DNA from: Synechococcus sp. UW140
Lineage (GTDB): Bacteria > Cyanobacteriota > Cyanobacteriia > PCC-6307 > Cyanobiaceae
Length of the DNA stretch: 64,000 nucleotides
Reading direction: 5' to 3'
Assembly: GCA_945860085.1 (NCBI GenBank)
Contig: CAMAPJ010000001.1
Span: 49,773-113,772, forward strand
Shown: piece after piece, positions 1-9,408 of the stretch
How the letters are laid out: every line of letters begins with the position of its first letter
Position numbering within the stretch: position 1 is the stretch's first letter
Made by a program: the position numbers and the translations under genes
The notes under the pieces: model-generated
The model's input: the letters and a program-made list of their open reading frames with translations, nothing else
Told to the model about the DNA's origin: nothing
The model's database searches: none

Positions 1-2
1 AC

Positions 3-374
3 ATCGATGGGCTGGCGGAGGTGGCGGCGATCGAACCCCGTGGCGCCTCCTGGCACCTGGCCCTGCGCTGGCAGGAGGCCAGCTACGGCCGCTACATCTG
101 CGAGAAGGCGAGCGTGGCGGTCAATGGCATCAGCCTCACGGTGGCGGGCTGCGAGCCAAGCGGCGCCCTGTTCTGGATCGCCGTGATTCCCCACACCTGG
201 AGCCATAGCACCCTGGCCCACTTGCAGCTGGGCGAACTGGTCAACCTGGAAGCAGATCTGCTGGCTAAATACACCGAACAGCTGCTGCGATCGGGCCATC
301 CCCGCGACGAAGCCGAGGCGGCCCCCGGGCCAGCGATCACCCCGACCTGGCTGGCGGAGCAGGGCTGGGGCTGA
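3..374 (+). CDS. ribE: Riboflavin synthase alpha chain, C-terminal part (5' end outside window)
   Basis: The reading frame is open from the window edge and begins with IDGLAEV, which matches the '(T)GHVDG' segment of the riboflavin synthase lumazine-binding repeats. It continues with the second repeat: SVAVNGISLTV, then AVIPHTWSHSTL and NLEADLLAKY, all typical of the C-terminal barrel. The enzyme dismutates two 6,7-dimethyl-8-ribityllumazine molecules to riboflavin in the cytoplasm. About 123 residues are visible, so roughly the first 80-90 are missing. The GTG at 21 is internal, not a start. The tail after the second barrel (about 20 residues, PGPAITPTWLAEQGWG) is unremarkable. Confidence 0.9.
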   Translation: MDGLAEVAAIEPRGASWHLALRWQEASYGRYICEKASVAVNGISLTVAGCEPSGALFWIAVIPHTWSHSTLAHLQLGELVNLEADLLAKYTEQLLRSGHPRDEAEAAPGPAITPTWLAEQGWG

Positions 375-445
375 AGCCCCTGAGCTGACACTGACTGTCT
401 CCATGACTACCGTCCGGGGATCTTCGGCTTCTTGAGGCCCGCCCC

Positions 446-1063
446 ATGGCTGACAACAGCGCCCGGTTCGATCTGGGATCCCTGCGCAGTTTCACGATCG
501 CCGAGGGCATCTTGATGTTGGTGCTTGGGGCCCTGGCCCTGCTGTTTCCAATCCTGGCTTCGGCTGGGATCACGGTGATCTTGGCCATCGCCTTCTTAGT
601 GGGCGGCATCGTCGGCTGGATCAACAACCTCAACCGCTCGCGCCGCTTGGGCCGCTGGCATTGCTTCTGGCGGCTGGTGGTCTCGACCCTGTTCCTGGTG
701 ATCGGGGCCTGGATCCTGCAGCAGTTCCAGGCGGGCATCCTGCCGGCGGCCGCCCAAGTCGCCACCCTGGCCACTGCGATCGGCATCGTGTTCCTAGTGG
801 AGGGCCTGGTGGCGGCGTTCGTCTCCCTATCCCACACCCGCCAGGCGGGCTGGGGCTGGGGCCTGGCCAACGGCATTGTCACCTTGATCCTGGGCCTGCT
901 GATCTTGACGATGCCGACAGCGAGCCTGCTCTCGGTGATCGGCATCCTGGTGGGGATCAGCTTCCTGTTCAGCGGCGTAGATCTGCTGGTATTCAGCGCC
1001 AGCTTCCATGGTCCTAATGCCAGCCCCAGGATTCCAGCGACTCCTGAACCCAGCGACTCCTGA
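446..1063 (+). CDS. HdeD-family (DUF308) integral membrane protein
   Basis: A 205-residue protein with six hydrophobic segments arranged as three pairs, the layout of HdeD/DUF308 proteins. The first segment begins near residue 17 (IAEGILMLVLGALALLFP) and the repeated 'G-x-x-x-L-x-G-x-L' pattern recurs at about 60-80, 95-120 and 135-175. E. coli HdeD is linked to acid resistance. In cyanobacteria the role is unknown, so only membrane location and family are supported. The start ATG follows a short leader 71 bp after ribE, so co-transcription with ribE is possible. The last 20 residues are a Pro/Ser-rich tail. Confidence 0.8.
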   Translation: MADNSARFDLGSLRSFTIAEGILMLVLGALALLFPILASAGITVILAIAFLVGGIVGWINNLNRSRRLGRWHCFWRLVVSTLFLVIGAWILQQFQAGILPAAAQVATLATAIGIVFLVEGLVAAFVSLSHTRQAGWGWGLANGIVTLILGLLILTMPTASLLSVIGILVGISFLFSGVDLLVFSASFHGPNASPRIPATPEPSDS

Positions 1064-1082
1064 AACAGAGGCAAGCAGCAGG

Positions 1083-1094
1083 GCCCGATCGGGC
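1083..1094. terminator. Palindrome between convergent genes, possible bidirectional terminator
   Basis: A perfect 12-bp palindrome GCCCGATCGGGC lies between the 3' ends of the HdeD-like gene (+) and the cyAbrB gene (-). There is no clear T-run on either side, so terminator function is inferred from position only. Confidence 0.3.
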
Positions 1095-1107
1095 GGGGTT
1101 CCTGGCC

Positions 1108-1584
1108 TCAGGGTTCCTGGCCTGGACCTGCCGTATGGGCGTGAATAACTAGCTCGGGAGCACCGACTGGCTCGGCGTCATTGACCTGCTGCTCGCCTTC
1201 GCCAGCCTTGAGCGCCTCGGCGGTGGCCGCATCGATCGGCAGCAACCAGATCGCGCCTGTTTCCTGGTGGATTTCGATGCGGAACTCGGCGCCGGGTTCC
1301 AGGCCCATGCGCCGGGTATAGGCGTGGCCAATCAGCAGGTTGCCGTTGCCATGGACGCGGGTGCGGAACTCGGCCTGGCGACCCTTGGCACCCGCACCGG
1401 ACTTGCCAGCACCGCTGACCTGAGAGGGCAGGGCATAGCCCTTGGCCTCGACTAGGGCCCGGTAGAAGCTTTTCTTGAGCAGCCGGCCGCTCGGCCCCAC
1501 ATAGCCGCAGGCCCGGGCGATCTGATCTTCAGGCCGATTGCTTAGGGAGCGGGCCTTTTCGAGCAGGGCCTTGCCTTCGAGCAT
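1108..1584 (-). CDS. Cyanobacterial AbrB-like transcription factor (cyAbrB)
   Basis: About 158 residues beginning MLEGKALLEKARSL and containing ARACGYVG, then FYRALVEAKG, both characteristic of the N-terminal part of cyAbrB proteins. The C-terminal half (residues about 70-125) has the AbrB-like swapped-hairpin DNA-binding region with FRTRVHGNGNLLIGHAYTRRMGLEPG. cyAbrB proteins are global regulators of carbon and nitrogen metabolism in cyanobacteria. I chose the ATG at 1584 over an in-frame ATG at 1617 because GGAAG precedes 1584 at proper Shine-Dalgarno spacing and family members start at this methionine. The last 30 residues are a variable acidic tail. It lies downstream of the oxidase genes on the same strand, so co-transcription is possible. 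Confidence 0.85.
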   Translation of the reverse strand: MLEGKALLEKARSLSNRPEDQIARACGYVGPSGRLLKKSFYRALVEAKGYALPSQVSGAGKSGAGAKGRQAEFRTRVHGNGNLLIGHAYTRRMGLEPGAEFRIEIHQETGAIWLLPIDAATAEALKAGEGEQQVNDAEPVGAPELVIHAHTAGPGQEP

Positions 1585-1716
1585 CGTGCTTCCAGGAACA
1601 TGCTGGTGTTCAGCCATCAGCCGTGGATCGCGTCATGTCTTTGCGCGATTCTGCGGCTGCTTTGCGTAAGCGGCAAGTGCATCGAGCGCGCTGAAAGGAA
1701 ATCGGGATGATTCGCT

Positions 1717-2403
1717 TCAGAGCAGATAGAGAATTCCATAGAGCAGCACCCAGATGCCGTCGACGAAATGCCAGTAGAGCTCGGTGGCTTCGAGCGGGAA
1801 CAGGTTGGCCCGGGTGACCCGACCGCCGCGCCGGCTCTGCCACCAGATAATCAGGATCATCAGGCCCCCAAGGGTGACGTGCAGGCCGTGGAAGCCGGTG
1901 ATCGCGTAGAAGGTGCTGGCAAACAGGTTGTCGGTGAGGCCAAAGGGCAGGCTGAAGTACTCGACCATCTGGCCGCCCAAGAAGGTGAAGCCCAAAGCCG
2001 CCGTCACCAGTAACCAGTTGCGGCAAGCGTCGATCCGATCCTGGTGAATCGCCCGGGCGGCCCGGTGAAAGGTGAGGCTGCTGACCAGCAGCAAAATCGT
2101 GTTGAGCGTCGGCAGGGCCAGCTCCAGCTCGTAATTGCCGCCTTCAGCCAGGGGATTGACGGCCCGGAAGGTGAGGTAAGCGGCAAAAAAGCCGGCGAAG
2201 GTCATGCCATCAGCCACCAGGAAGGTGGCCAGGCCAAACAGGCGGAAATCACCATGGCCCTCCTCGTCCCCATGGCCGGCCTCGGCGTCGTGGCTGGAGT
2301 CAACCAGGGGCAGGGCAACGGCCACTGCCTGGGATAGGGCCTGGGACACGGCCTGGGACTCGGCGCTGCCGCTGATGGAACTTGGGACAGAGGAGCTGGT
2401 CAT
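1717..2403 (-). CDS. ctaE: Cytochrome c oxidase subunit III
   Basis: 228 residues with five clear transmembrane segments after a roughly 50-residue N-terminal extension. Conserved motifs include LNTILLLVSSLTFHRA, FYAITGFHGLHVTLGG and the C-terminal ATELYWHFVDGIWVLLYGILYL, which contains the subunit III HFVD signature. It is the third core subunit of the aa3-type terminal oxidase, and is last in the ctaC-ctaD-ctaE minus-strand operon, 75 bp after ctaD. The N-terminus contains a tandem tetrapeptide run (SQAV-SQAL-SQAV) encoded by 12-bp DNA repeats around 2328-2360, then a His/Glu-rich stretch, neither of which is a conserved family feature that I recognise. Confidence 0.95.
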   Translation of the reverse strand: MTSSSVPSSISGSAESQAVSQALSQAVAVALPLVDSSHDAEAGHGDEEGHGDFRLFGLATFLVADGMTFAGFFAAYLTFRAVNPLAEGGNYELELALPTLNTILLLVSSLTFHRAARAIHQDRIDACRNWLLVTAALGFTFLGGQMVEYFSLPFGLTDNLFASTFYAITGFHGLHVTLGGLMILIIWWQSRRGGRVTRANLFPLEATELYWHFVDGIWVLLYGILYLL

Positions 2404-2478
2404 GGCAGGGACTTGGGGCGGATGGTCGTCAAACGGGTCGGGGGAGCGGGGCCAAGGCCAGGGCTCCTCAAACCAGGC

Positions 2479-4131
2479 TCAGGTGGAACTGGCGACGGCG
2501 GTCTGGGGCTTGGGAGCCTCGCCGTAGCCGTAGGGATGGGTCACCAGGGGGGCCGGTCCCTTCCAGTTCTCCACTGGGGGCGGCGAGCTGGTCAGCCATT
2601 CCGGGGTGAGCGCCCGCCAGGGGTTGTCACCCGCCTTCTCGCCGGCGAAGGCGGAATACACCATGTTGATCAGGAACGGCAGGGTGCTGATCGCCATCAA
2701 CAGGGCGCCGACACTGCTCAATTGGTTGATGAAGGTGAATTGGGGGTCGTATTCGGCCACCCGACGCGGCATGCCGTTGAGACCCAGCCAGTGCTGGGGC
2801 GCAAAGCAAAGGTTGAAACCAATGAAGGTGAGCACGAAATGGAGGCGGCCCAGGGTTTCGTTGGCCATGCGCCCGGTGAACTTGGGATACCAGTGGTAGA
2901 CCGAGCCGAAAATCACGAACACCGTGCCCCCGTAAACGATGTAGTGGAAGTGGGCGACAACGAAGTAGGTGTCGTGCACGTGGATGTCAAAGGGCACCTG
3001 GGCCAGGGCCACGCCGGTGATGCCGCCGAACACGAAATTAACGATGAAACCGCAGGAGAACAGCATCGCCGTATTAAGCGCGATCTTGCCGCCCCATAGG
3101 GTCGCCAGCCAGTTAAAGAACTTGATGCCGGTCGGCACGGCGATCAAGGAGGTGGCGATCGTAAAGAACAGGCGCATCCAGGGGGGGGTGCCGCTGGTGA
3201 ACATGTGGTGGGCCCACACGACCAAACCCAGGACCACAATCGCCAGGATCGAATACACCATCGTGATGTAGCCGAACAGGGGCTTACGGGCATGCACCGG
3301 CAGGATTTCGCTGACCAGGCCAAAGGCCGGCAGCACCATGATGTACACCGCCGGGTGAGAATAGAACCAGAAGAGATGTTGATAGACAACGGCATTACCG
3401 CCCAGAGCCGGATTAAAGAAACCGGTATGGGCGATAATGTCGAAGCTCAGCAACACCAGTGTTCCGGCCAGAACGGGCGTCGAAAGAACAACAAGGATGC
3501 TGGTGCCAAGCAAGGCCCAGCAGAACATCGGTAGTTGCAGGAGCTTTAGGCCGGGACGCCGCAGCTTCAGAATCGTGGCGATGAAGTTAATGCCGCCAAA
3601 AATTGAGCTGCCACCTAGCAGCAACACGCTCAGGATCCAGATCACCTGGCCCGTGGCCGGGGTGGTCAGGCTCAGGGGAGGATAGGCGGTCCAGCCGGAC
3701 TGGGAGGCGCTGCCGATGAAGTAACTGCTGATGAGCAGCAAGCCAGCCGGCGGGATCAACCAGAAAGCCACCGCATTGAGTCGGGGGAAGGCCATGTCCC
3801 TGGCGCCCACATAAAAGGGAATCAGGTAATTACCAAAAGCCCCATTTACTACCGGCACGATCCAGAGGAAAATCATCACCGTGCCGTGCATGGTGAGGAC
3901 CTCATTATAGGTTTCCCGAGGCATGAAATCCGACAGGGGCGTCCATAGCTCCGTGCGGATCATGCCGGCTAAGGCACCACCAATGAAATAGAAGATGAAG
4001 CCACAGACCAGATACTGCAGGCCGATCACCTTGTGGTCAACACTGAAGCTGAAGTAGCGGAGCCAGCCCTGGGGCTGCAAGGGAGCCTGGGGCTCTGGGG
4101 TTGCCGTGGGCGGAGACAGGGTCAGGGTCAT
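2479..4131 (-). CDS. ctaD: Cytochrome c oxidase subunit I
   Basis: 550 residues, 12 transmembrane helices. Heme and copper ligands are visible: the low-spin heme His in TMHGTVMIFLW, CuB His in YSHPAVYIMVLPAFG and WAHHMF, and the heme a3/heme a His pair in VAHFHYIVYGG. The K-channel Thr/Lys are in PTGIKFFNW. The glutamate of HPEVY oxidases is replaced by Ala with a preceding YS, the A2-type 'YSHP' arrangement. It reduces O2 to water and pumps protons in the respiratory membranes. The start overlaps the ctaC stop by 4 bp (ATGA), indicating translational coupling. Confidence 0.97.
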   Translation of the reverse strand: MTLTLSPPTATPEPQAPLQPQGWLRYFSFSVDHKVIGLQYLVCGFIFYFIGGALAGMIRTELWTPLSDFMPRETYNEVLTMHGTVMIFLWIVPVVNGAFGNYLIPFYVGARDMAFPRLNAVAFWLIPPAGLLLISSYFIGSASQSGWTAYPPLSLTTPATGQVIWILSVLLLGGSSIFGGINFIATILKLRRPGLKLLQLPMFCWALLGTSILVVLSTPVLAGTLVLLSFDIIAHTGFFNPALGGNAVVYQHLFWFYSHPAVYIMVLPAFGLVSEILPVHARKPLFGYITMVYSILAIVVLGLVVWAHHMFTSGTPPWMRLFFTIATSLIAVPTGIKFFNWLATLWGGKIALNTAMLFSCGFIVNFVFGGITGVALAQVPFDIHVHDTYFVVAHFHYIVYGGTVFVIFGSVYHWYPKFTGRMANETLGRLHFVLTFIGFNLCFAPQHWLGLNGMPRRVAEYDPQFTFINQLSSVGALLMAISTLPFLINMVYSAFAGEKAGDNPWRALTPEWLTSSPPPVENWKGPAPLVTHPYGYGEAPKPQTAVASST

Positions 4132-5021
4132 GACTGGAGCGGAGCCGAAGGGGCGGACGAAACGCTGACGGGCAAGGGCGCAGGGCTGTTCTTGGTGACC
4201 CAGGTGGAGTAAGTCTCTGGATCTTCGACAACGACGGTGGAGCGCATGCCGCCGTGATAAGGACCACAGAGCTCAGCGCAGATGATGGGATATCGGCCTT
4301 CCTTTGTCGCCGTGAAACTGAGCAGAGTGGGCTGACCTGGGATCACATCCTGCTTGAGCCGGAATTGGGGCACCCAGAAGGCGTGAATCACATCCTTAGC
4401 CTCCATGTTGAGGGCCACGGTCTGGCCCACCGGCACATGCAATTCGCCACTGATGATGCCGCTCTCTGGATAGCGGAAGATGAAGGCAAACTGCATGGCC
4501 GTGACATCGACATTCACCGCGGCCGCCCCCGATCCAGTGGGACTGATGCCGCCCCAGATCCTGGCCGGACCGCCTGAACCTTGGCTGGCCTCCATGGCCA
4601 TGCCGGCGGCGATGGAGGAGTCGGCTGAAGCCTGCATCACATGAACGCTGTGGTCATTGAGGGGGGCCATGCCACCCATGCGTTCATAGATGTCGTAGCT
4701 ATAGATGCCGATAAACAGGACCACAATCGCGGGAACGGCAGTCCAGAAGATTTCTAGGGGCAGATTGCCTTCGATCGGCAGGCCGTCGCCCGTATCACCA
4801 GCAACACGCCTATAGCGCACCAGACTGTAAATAAGTAGGCCAACAATGCCGAGCAGCAGACTGGTACCAATACTGAATAATACTTGGAACAATTCGTCGT
4901 ACACCGGCGCATTGGCGCTGGCATCGATGGGGAGCATGTTCACGTTTTGGCCGACCCAAAGGCCAACGAGAACGAGCACCACGCTCAATCCCAAGGTGAG
5001 GATGGCAGCTGGAATGGGCAC
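4128..5021 (-). CDS. ctaC: Cytochrome c oxidase subunit II
   Basis: 297 residues. An N-terminal hydrophobic segment (residues about 5-25) and a second helix pair (50-70 and 92-110) anchor the protein. The C-terminal cupredoxin domain carries the full CuA site: DVIHAFWVP, then CAELCGPYHGGM with both cysteines, the Glu, His and Met. It accepts electrons from plastocyanin or cytochrome c and passes them to subunit I. A Gly/Met/Ser-rich insertion of about 45 residues (about 112-160) separates the membrane part from the copper domain. It is the first gene of the ctaCDE operon and is divergent from ctaA across a 216-bp region that contains a HIP1 octamer. Confidence 0.96.
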   Translation of the reverse strand: MPIPAAILTLGLSVVLVLVGLWVGQNVNMLPIDASANAPVYDELFQVLFSIGTSLLLGIVGLLIYSLVRYRRVAGDTGDGLPIEGNLPLEIFWTAVPAIVVLFIGIYSYDIYERMGGMAPLNDHSVHVMQASADSSIAAGMAMEASQGSGGPARIWGGISPTGSGAAAVNVDVTAMQFAFIFRYPESGIISGELHVPVGQTVALNMEAKDVIHAFWVPQFRLKQDVIPGQPTLLSFTATKEGRYPIICAELCGPYHGGMRSTVVVEDPETYSTWVTKNSPAPLPVSVSSAPSAPLQS

Positions 5022-5237
5022 GGAGCTGACACGAATGCGGACACCCTATGAAGGATGGCGCCTTCGGGCGACGCTGGCAGCATCACCACCTACGGATGGG
5101 CAAATCCTTTCAAACGGGGTGAGGGAACGCTCACGCCAACGCGTCTGGAGCAGACCTGAGTCGGGATCTCCACAACGAAGCGTGCAGGGCCGATCGCGAT
5201 CGCTACCTTGACCAGACGTTGCTTCGGAAGACAACCC

Positions 5238-6326
5238 ATGACTTCCAGGCTGCTACGCCAATTGCAGTGGCTCACCGCCCACCTGCTGGTGGCCCTCGTG
5301 GCCCTGGTGGTGATCGGCGGGGCTACCCGGGTGATGCAGGCCGGCCTGGCCTGCCCCGATTGGCCCCTTTGTTACGGCAGCTTCCTGCCCGGCCGTCAGA
5401 TGAACCTGCAGGTCTTTCTGGAGTGGTTCCATCGGCTCGATGCCTTCGTCGTTGGCATGGGCGTGCTGGTGCTGGCGACCACGACCGTGATCAAACGCCA
5501 GCTGCTGCCCCGCTGGCTGCCTTGGCTAAGTGGCGCCTGCCTTGTTCTGGTGGTCTTCCAGGGCGCCCTCGGGGCCCTGACGGTGACCCTGCTGCTACCG
5601 CCTGGCATCGTGACCGCCCATTTGGCCACTGCCTTGCTGCTGGTGATGCTGGTCAGCGTCTGCCATCAACTCCTGGAAGCAGCGGCCCCCTCCCCAGGGT
5701 CTGAACCGCCTGGCTGCTCCCCGGCCGCACGGGACCTTCGATCAGCCGAGGCGTCTGCCTCCTTCCAACCGCAGCCCCTGCTGACGGCCCCCTCCTGGTG
5801 GCCCTTGCTCGCTGGCCTGGCGACCTTGCTGGTGACGACCCAGAGCCTGATCGGAGGACTCATGGCCACCCAATGGGCCGCCAGCCTCTGCTTCAGCGCC
5901 GGCAGCGGTTGCGCCTGGCTCGGCGCCCATCGCCTCGCCGCCACCCCGGCAGCCCTCAGCGTGCTTGGCCTAGCTGCGATCACCGGGCTGACGCCGGGCT
6001 GGTGCCGCCAGCAACGGCCCCTCACGATCACGGCGGCCCTTCTGGTGATCACCCAGATCGGCCTGGGGGTTTCCACCCTTCGCCTGCAACTGGCCATTCC
6101 TGGAGTCACGATTGCCCACCAACTAGTGGCATCGTTGCTACTGGCAATCCTGGCCGCCCTCACCTGCCGTGGCTGGCTCGGAAGCGCTTCAGCAGCTCTT
6201 GATGGATCAGCGGCTGGGACTCTTTCAGCCACGTCATCAACAATTTCTTTAGAGACTTCTTCAACACCTGCTCCAGCGTCGCTATCTGTCCTGCCCCCTT
6301 ATCCGGCTGAGGTTGTCCATGGTTAG
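5238..6326 (+). CDS. ctaA: Heme A synthase (COX15/CtaA)
   Basis: Roughly 362 residues with eight hydrophobic segments in two four-helix halves. Conserved pieces are [21 protein letters not shown] near the N-terminus and the histidines in [33 protein letters not shown] and [11 protein letters not shown], the four heme-ligand helices. The enzyme oxidises heme O to heme A for the adjacent oxidase. ATG at 5238 is preferred to the TTG at 5208, which would only add ten charged residues. A roughly 40-residue variable linker separates the two halves. The last 50 residues are Ser/Thr-rich and the 3' end overlaps ctaB by 8 bp. Confidence 0.93.
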   Translation: MTSRLLRQLQWLTAHLLVALVALVVIGGATRVMQAGLACPDWPLCYGSFLPGRQMNLQVFLEWFHRLDAFVVGMGVLVLATTTVIKRQLLPRWLPWLSGACLVLVVFQGALGALTVTLLLPPGIVTAHLATALLLVMLVSVCHQLLEAAAPSPGSEPPGCSPAARDLRSAEASASFQPQPLLTAPSWWPLLAGLATLLVTTQSLIGGLMATQWAASLCFSAGSGCAWLGAHRLAATPAALSVLGLAAITGLTPGWCRQQRPLTITAALLVITQIGLGVSTLRLQLAIPGVTIAHQLVASLLLAILAALTCRGWLGSASAALDGSAAGTLSATSSTISLETSSTPAPASLSVLPPYPAEVVHG

Positions 6327-7332
6327 TGCTACTCCAATGGTCGCTGTTGCCGCGGCTCCCCTGACCCGGGAGGACGTGGTGCCCTCCCGCAAAAAGGTGA
6401 CCCTGCCCGCCTGGCTGGAAATCGCCAAGCCCCGGCTGATCCCCCTGTTGCTGGCCACCACCCTCGGCGGCATGGCCCTCTCGGAAGGCTGGCCCCTGCC
6501 GGCCCCCCGCCTGGCCTGCACCCTCGGCGGCGGCGCCCTCGCCGCCGCCGCCGCCGGCGTGCTCAATTGCCTTTGGGAGCAAGAACTGGACGGCCGCATG
6601 GTGCGTACCAGCGGTCGGGCCCTGCCCTCCGGCCGCCTTTCGGCCACCACCGCCTTCCTGGTGGCCGTGGCCCTGACCACCGCAGCTGCAACCCTGCTGG
6701 TGGGTGGCGTCAACTGCCTGGCGGCGGGCCTGTCCCTGCTGGGACTGTGCAGTTACGTGCTGCTCTACACGGTGGTGCTCAAGCCCCGCACCACCCAGAA
6801 CATCGTGATCGGCGGCGTCGCTGGCGCCATCCCCCCCCTGGTTGGGGCCGCCGCCGCCACGGGCCATGTGGGCCTTAGTGGCTGGTGGCTGTTTTCCCTG
6901 GTGATGGTCTGGACCCCCGCCCATTTCTGGGCCCTGGCGCTGTTGCTCAAGGACGACTATCGCTCGGTAGGCATCCCGATGCTGCCGGTGGTGAAAGGCA
7001 CCCTGGTGACGGCGCGGGCGATCCAGGCTTATGCCGTGGTGACCGTGCTGGTGAGCAGCCTCGGCCTGCTGGCCCTGCCCTCGGGTGGCTTGCTCTATTC
7101 CCTGCTGCTGATTCCCTTAAATGCCCGCCTGCTGCAGATGGCCTGGGCCCTGCGCCGTCAGCCGGACGACGTGGCTGCCGCCAAGGGCCTGTTCCGCTGG
7201 TCAATCCTCTATCTGTTTGGCCTCTGCCTGCTGCTGCTGCTAGCCCGCCTGCCCCTGGCAGCCGGCTTTGGAGTCCAGAGCGCCGAGCTCTTGCAGCAGT
7301 GGACCGGCCCCCTGGCCCTGGTGACTTTCTAG
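6319..7332 (+). CDS. ctaB: Protoheme IX farnesyltransferase (heme O synthase)
   Basis: About 337 residues with eight or nine membrane helices. The prenyl-diphosphate-binding motif is [20 protein letters not shown], the family's N-x3-D-x3-D region with the first Asp replaced by Glu-Gln here. The second motif is [20 protein letters not shown]. It farnesylates protoheme to heme O, the substrate of the upstream heme A synthase. Start ATG 6319 overlaps the ctaA stop, while a TTG two codons upstream is an alternative. An N-terminal extension of about 35 residues precedes [17 protein letters not shown], where homology begins. Confidence 0.95.
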   Translation: MVSATPMVAVAAAPLTREDVVPSRKKVTLPAWLEIAKPRLIPLLLATTLGGMALSEGWPLPAPRLACTLGGGALAAAAAGVLNCLWEQELDGRMVRTSGRALPSGRLSATTAFLVAVALTTAAATLLVGGVNCLAAGLSLLGLCSYVLLYTVVLKPRTTQNIVIGGVAGAIPPLVGAAAATGHVGLSGWWLFSLVMVWTPAHFWALALLLKDDYRSVGIPMLPVVKGTLVTARAIQAYAVVTVLVSSLGLLALPSGGLLYSLLLIPLNARLLQMAWALRRQPDDVAAAKGLFRWSILYLFGLCLLLLLARLPLAAGFGVQSAELLQQWTGPLALVTF

Positions 7333-7369
7333 ATTGGGTTTGCGATTGGCTGAGTGGAGTCCCAAGGCG

Positions 7370-8401
7370 GTGCCAGAAGCGGTGATCGAGCTGCAGCAAG
7401 TCAGCAAGCGCTATGGCAGCGGTGCCACGGCTGTTGAGGCCCTCTCAGGTCTCAACCTCACGGTTCCCAGGGGCTGCCTCTACGGGCTGCTGGGCCCCAA
7501 TGGGGCCGGCAAAACGACCGCCCTGCGCATCCTCTCGACCCTGCTGGAACCCGATAGCGGCACGGTGCGGGTGGGTGGCCTTGATGGCCTGGCCCAGCCC
7601 CGCCAGGTCCGCGAACTACTCGGCTACGTGGCCCAGGACGTGGCGATCGACAAGATCCTCAGCGGCCGTGAGCTGCTGCAGCTTCAAGGCGACCTCTATC
7701 ACCTTGATCGGGCCGACCGGGACCGGCGTATCAGCGAGCTCTCCGAGGTGCTGGGCATGGTCGACTGGCTCGATCGCCGTTGCGGCACCTACTCCGGTGG
7801 CATGCGCCGCCGCCTTGACCTGGCCTCGGGCCTGTTGCACCGGCCGGCGGTGCTGGTGCTCGATGAACCCACCGTGGGGCTGGACATCGAAAGCCGCGCT
7901 GCCATCTGGCGGGTGCTGGCCCAACTGCGGGACCAGGGAACCACAGTGCTGCTTAGCAGTCATTACCTCGAGGAAGTCGATGCCCTGGCGGATGAGCTAG
8001 CGATCATCGATGGCGGCCGGGTGATCGCCGCCGGCTCCCCCCAGGTGCTCAAGGCCGCTCTAGGCGGCGATCGGGTCACCCTGCGCGTGCGTGAGTTCAG
8101 CGATGAACCGGAGGCCCTGCGAGTGCAGCTGCTGCTGCAGGCCTGTGCGGGCGTGCGCCAGGTGGTGGTGAACCGCTCCCAGGGCTTCTCCCTGAACCTG
8201 GTGGTGGAGCATGACGGGGTGGTGGAGCAGCTGCGTCAGCAACTCAGGGACGCCGATCTGCCCGTGTTCGCCCTGGCCCAGAGCAGGCCCAGCCTCGATG
8301 ATGTCTATCTCCAGGCCACCGGCCGCACCTTGATGGATGCCGAGCTGGCCATCGCCGGCCAGCGGGACCCCAAGGCGGAGCGCAAGCAGGCCATGCGATG
8401 A
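7370..8401 (+). CDS. ABC transporter ATP-binding protein, multidrug-export type
   Basis: About 343 residues. Walker A is GPNGAGKTTALR, the signature is YSGGMRRRLDLA, Walker B is VLVLDEPTVGLD and the H-loop is LLSSHYLEEVDALADE. The C-terminal roughly 100 residues are the extra domain found in DrrA/CcmA-like exporters. It energises the ABC-2 permease encoded 94 bp downstream. The pair immediately follows ctaB and is plausibly in the same transcript, an arrangement common beside cyanobacterial oxidase genes, but the substrate is unknown. The start is uncertain: GTG at 7370 or 7382 and a TTG at 7334 are all possible, and homology begins at VIELQQVSKRYG. Confidence 0.9.
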   Translation: MPEAVIELQQVSKRYGSGATAVEALSGLNLTVPRGCLYGLLGPNGAGKTTALRILSTLLEPDSGTVRVGGLDGLAQPRQVRELLGYVAQDVAIDKILSGRELLQLQGDLYHLDRADRDRRISELSEVLGMVDWLDRRCGTYSGGMRRRLDLASGLLHRPAVLVLDEPTVGLDIESRAAIWRVLAQLRDQGTTVLLSSHYLEEVDALADELAIIDGGRVIAAGSPQVLKAALGGDRVTLRVREFSDEPEALRVQLLLQACAGVRQVVVNRSQGFSLNLVVEHDGVVEQLRQQLRDADLPVFALAQSRPSLDDVYLQATGRTLMDAELAIAGQRDPKAERKQAMR

Positions 8402-8495
8402 ACGCGGAGCCCCCCAGGCCCGGAGCCGGCCCGGTTCCCGATCACCCTCGCCAGCCCCACGCCCCATTCCCAGTCCTGCAGCTTCCGTTCCGGCG

Positions 8496-9395
8496 ATGAC
8501 CACTTCCTCGGCTCCTGCCACCGCTACTGCGACCGCCACTCCCACCCTGGCCCCGGCCCCCGCCGCCCCGGCTTCGCCCCCCCGCTCGGCCTTTTCGGAA
8601 CTGAGTCAGGAAACCTTGGCCCTAACCCGGCGCCTGTTTCTCCAGCTCGCCCGACGCCCATCCACCCTGGTGGCGGGGGTGTTGCAACCCCTGATCTGGC
8701 TGGTCTTGTTCGGCGCCCTGTTTGCCAAGGCACCGGCGGGCCTGCTGCCGGAGGGCATGAGCTATGGCCGCTTTCTCGGCGCCGGGGTGATCGTGTTCAC
8801 GGCCTTCAGCGGTGCCCTCAATGCCGGCCTGCCGGTGATGTTCGATCGGGAATTCGGCTTCCTCAACCGGTTGCTGGTGGCGCCGCTGCGCTCCCGCAGC
8901 TCGATTGTGCTGGCGTCGGTGCTCTACATCACCAGCCTCAGCCTGGTGCAGAGCCTGGCGATCATCGCCACGGCGGCCTTGCTTGGCTATGGCTGGCCTG
9001 GGGCAGTGGGACTGCTGCTGGTGTTGGTGATTCTGCTTTTACTGGTGTTTGCCGTGACGGCCATGAGCCTGGGGCTGGCCTTTGCCCTGCCCGGCCATAT
9101 CGAGCTGATTGCCGTGATCTTTGTGGCCAACCTGCCGCTGCTGTTTGCCAGCACCGCCCTGGCGCCGATTTCGTTCATGCCCACCTGGTTGGGCTGGCTA
9201 GCGGCCCTCAATCCCCTTACCTTCGCCATAGAACCGATCCGAGCCGTCTATGCCGGTCACTTCTCCCTGGGCGAGGTGGTACTAGTGGCCCCCTACGGCT
9301 CCCTTACAGGCGCCGCCTGCCTGGGGGTCTTGGCGGTTCTGGCCGTTGGCCTGTTTCTGTTGATCCGACCGCTACTGGATCGCAAGCTCACCTGA
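8496..9395 (+). CDS. ABC-2 type transporter permease
   Basis: About 299 residues. A Thr/Ala/Pro-rich N-terminus of about 35 residues is followed by six membrane helices, with the ABC-2 family pieces RRPSTLVAGVLQPLIWLVLFG and NPLTFAIEPIRAVY. It partners the preceding ATPase as an exporter. The ATG at 8496 is chosen because the upstream in-frame sequence to the TTG at 8337 overlaps the ATPase gene and encodes only Pro/Arg/Ser-rich sequence. The gene ends 13 bp before the next gene, suggesting a continued operon. Confidence 0.88.
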   Translation: MTTSSAPATATATATPTLAPAPAAPASPPRSAFSELSQETLALTRRLFLQLARRPSTLVAGVLQPLIWLVLFGALFAKAPAGLLPEGMSYGRFLGAGVIVFTAFSGALNAGLPVMFDREFGFLNRLLVAPLRSRSSIVLASVLYITSLSLVQSLAIIATAALLGYGWPGAVGLLLVLVILLLLVFAVTAMSLGLAFALPGHIELIAVIFVANLPLLFASTALAPISFMPTWLGWLAALNPLTFAIEPIRAVYAGHFSLGEVVLVAPYGSLTGAACLGVLAVLAVGLFLLIRPLLDRKLT

Positions 9396-9408
9396 AGGAG
9401 TCCGCCCC

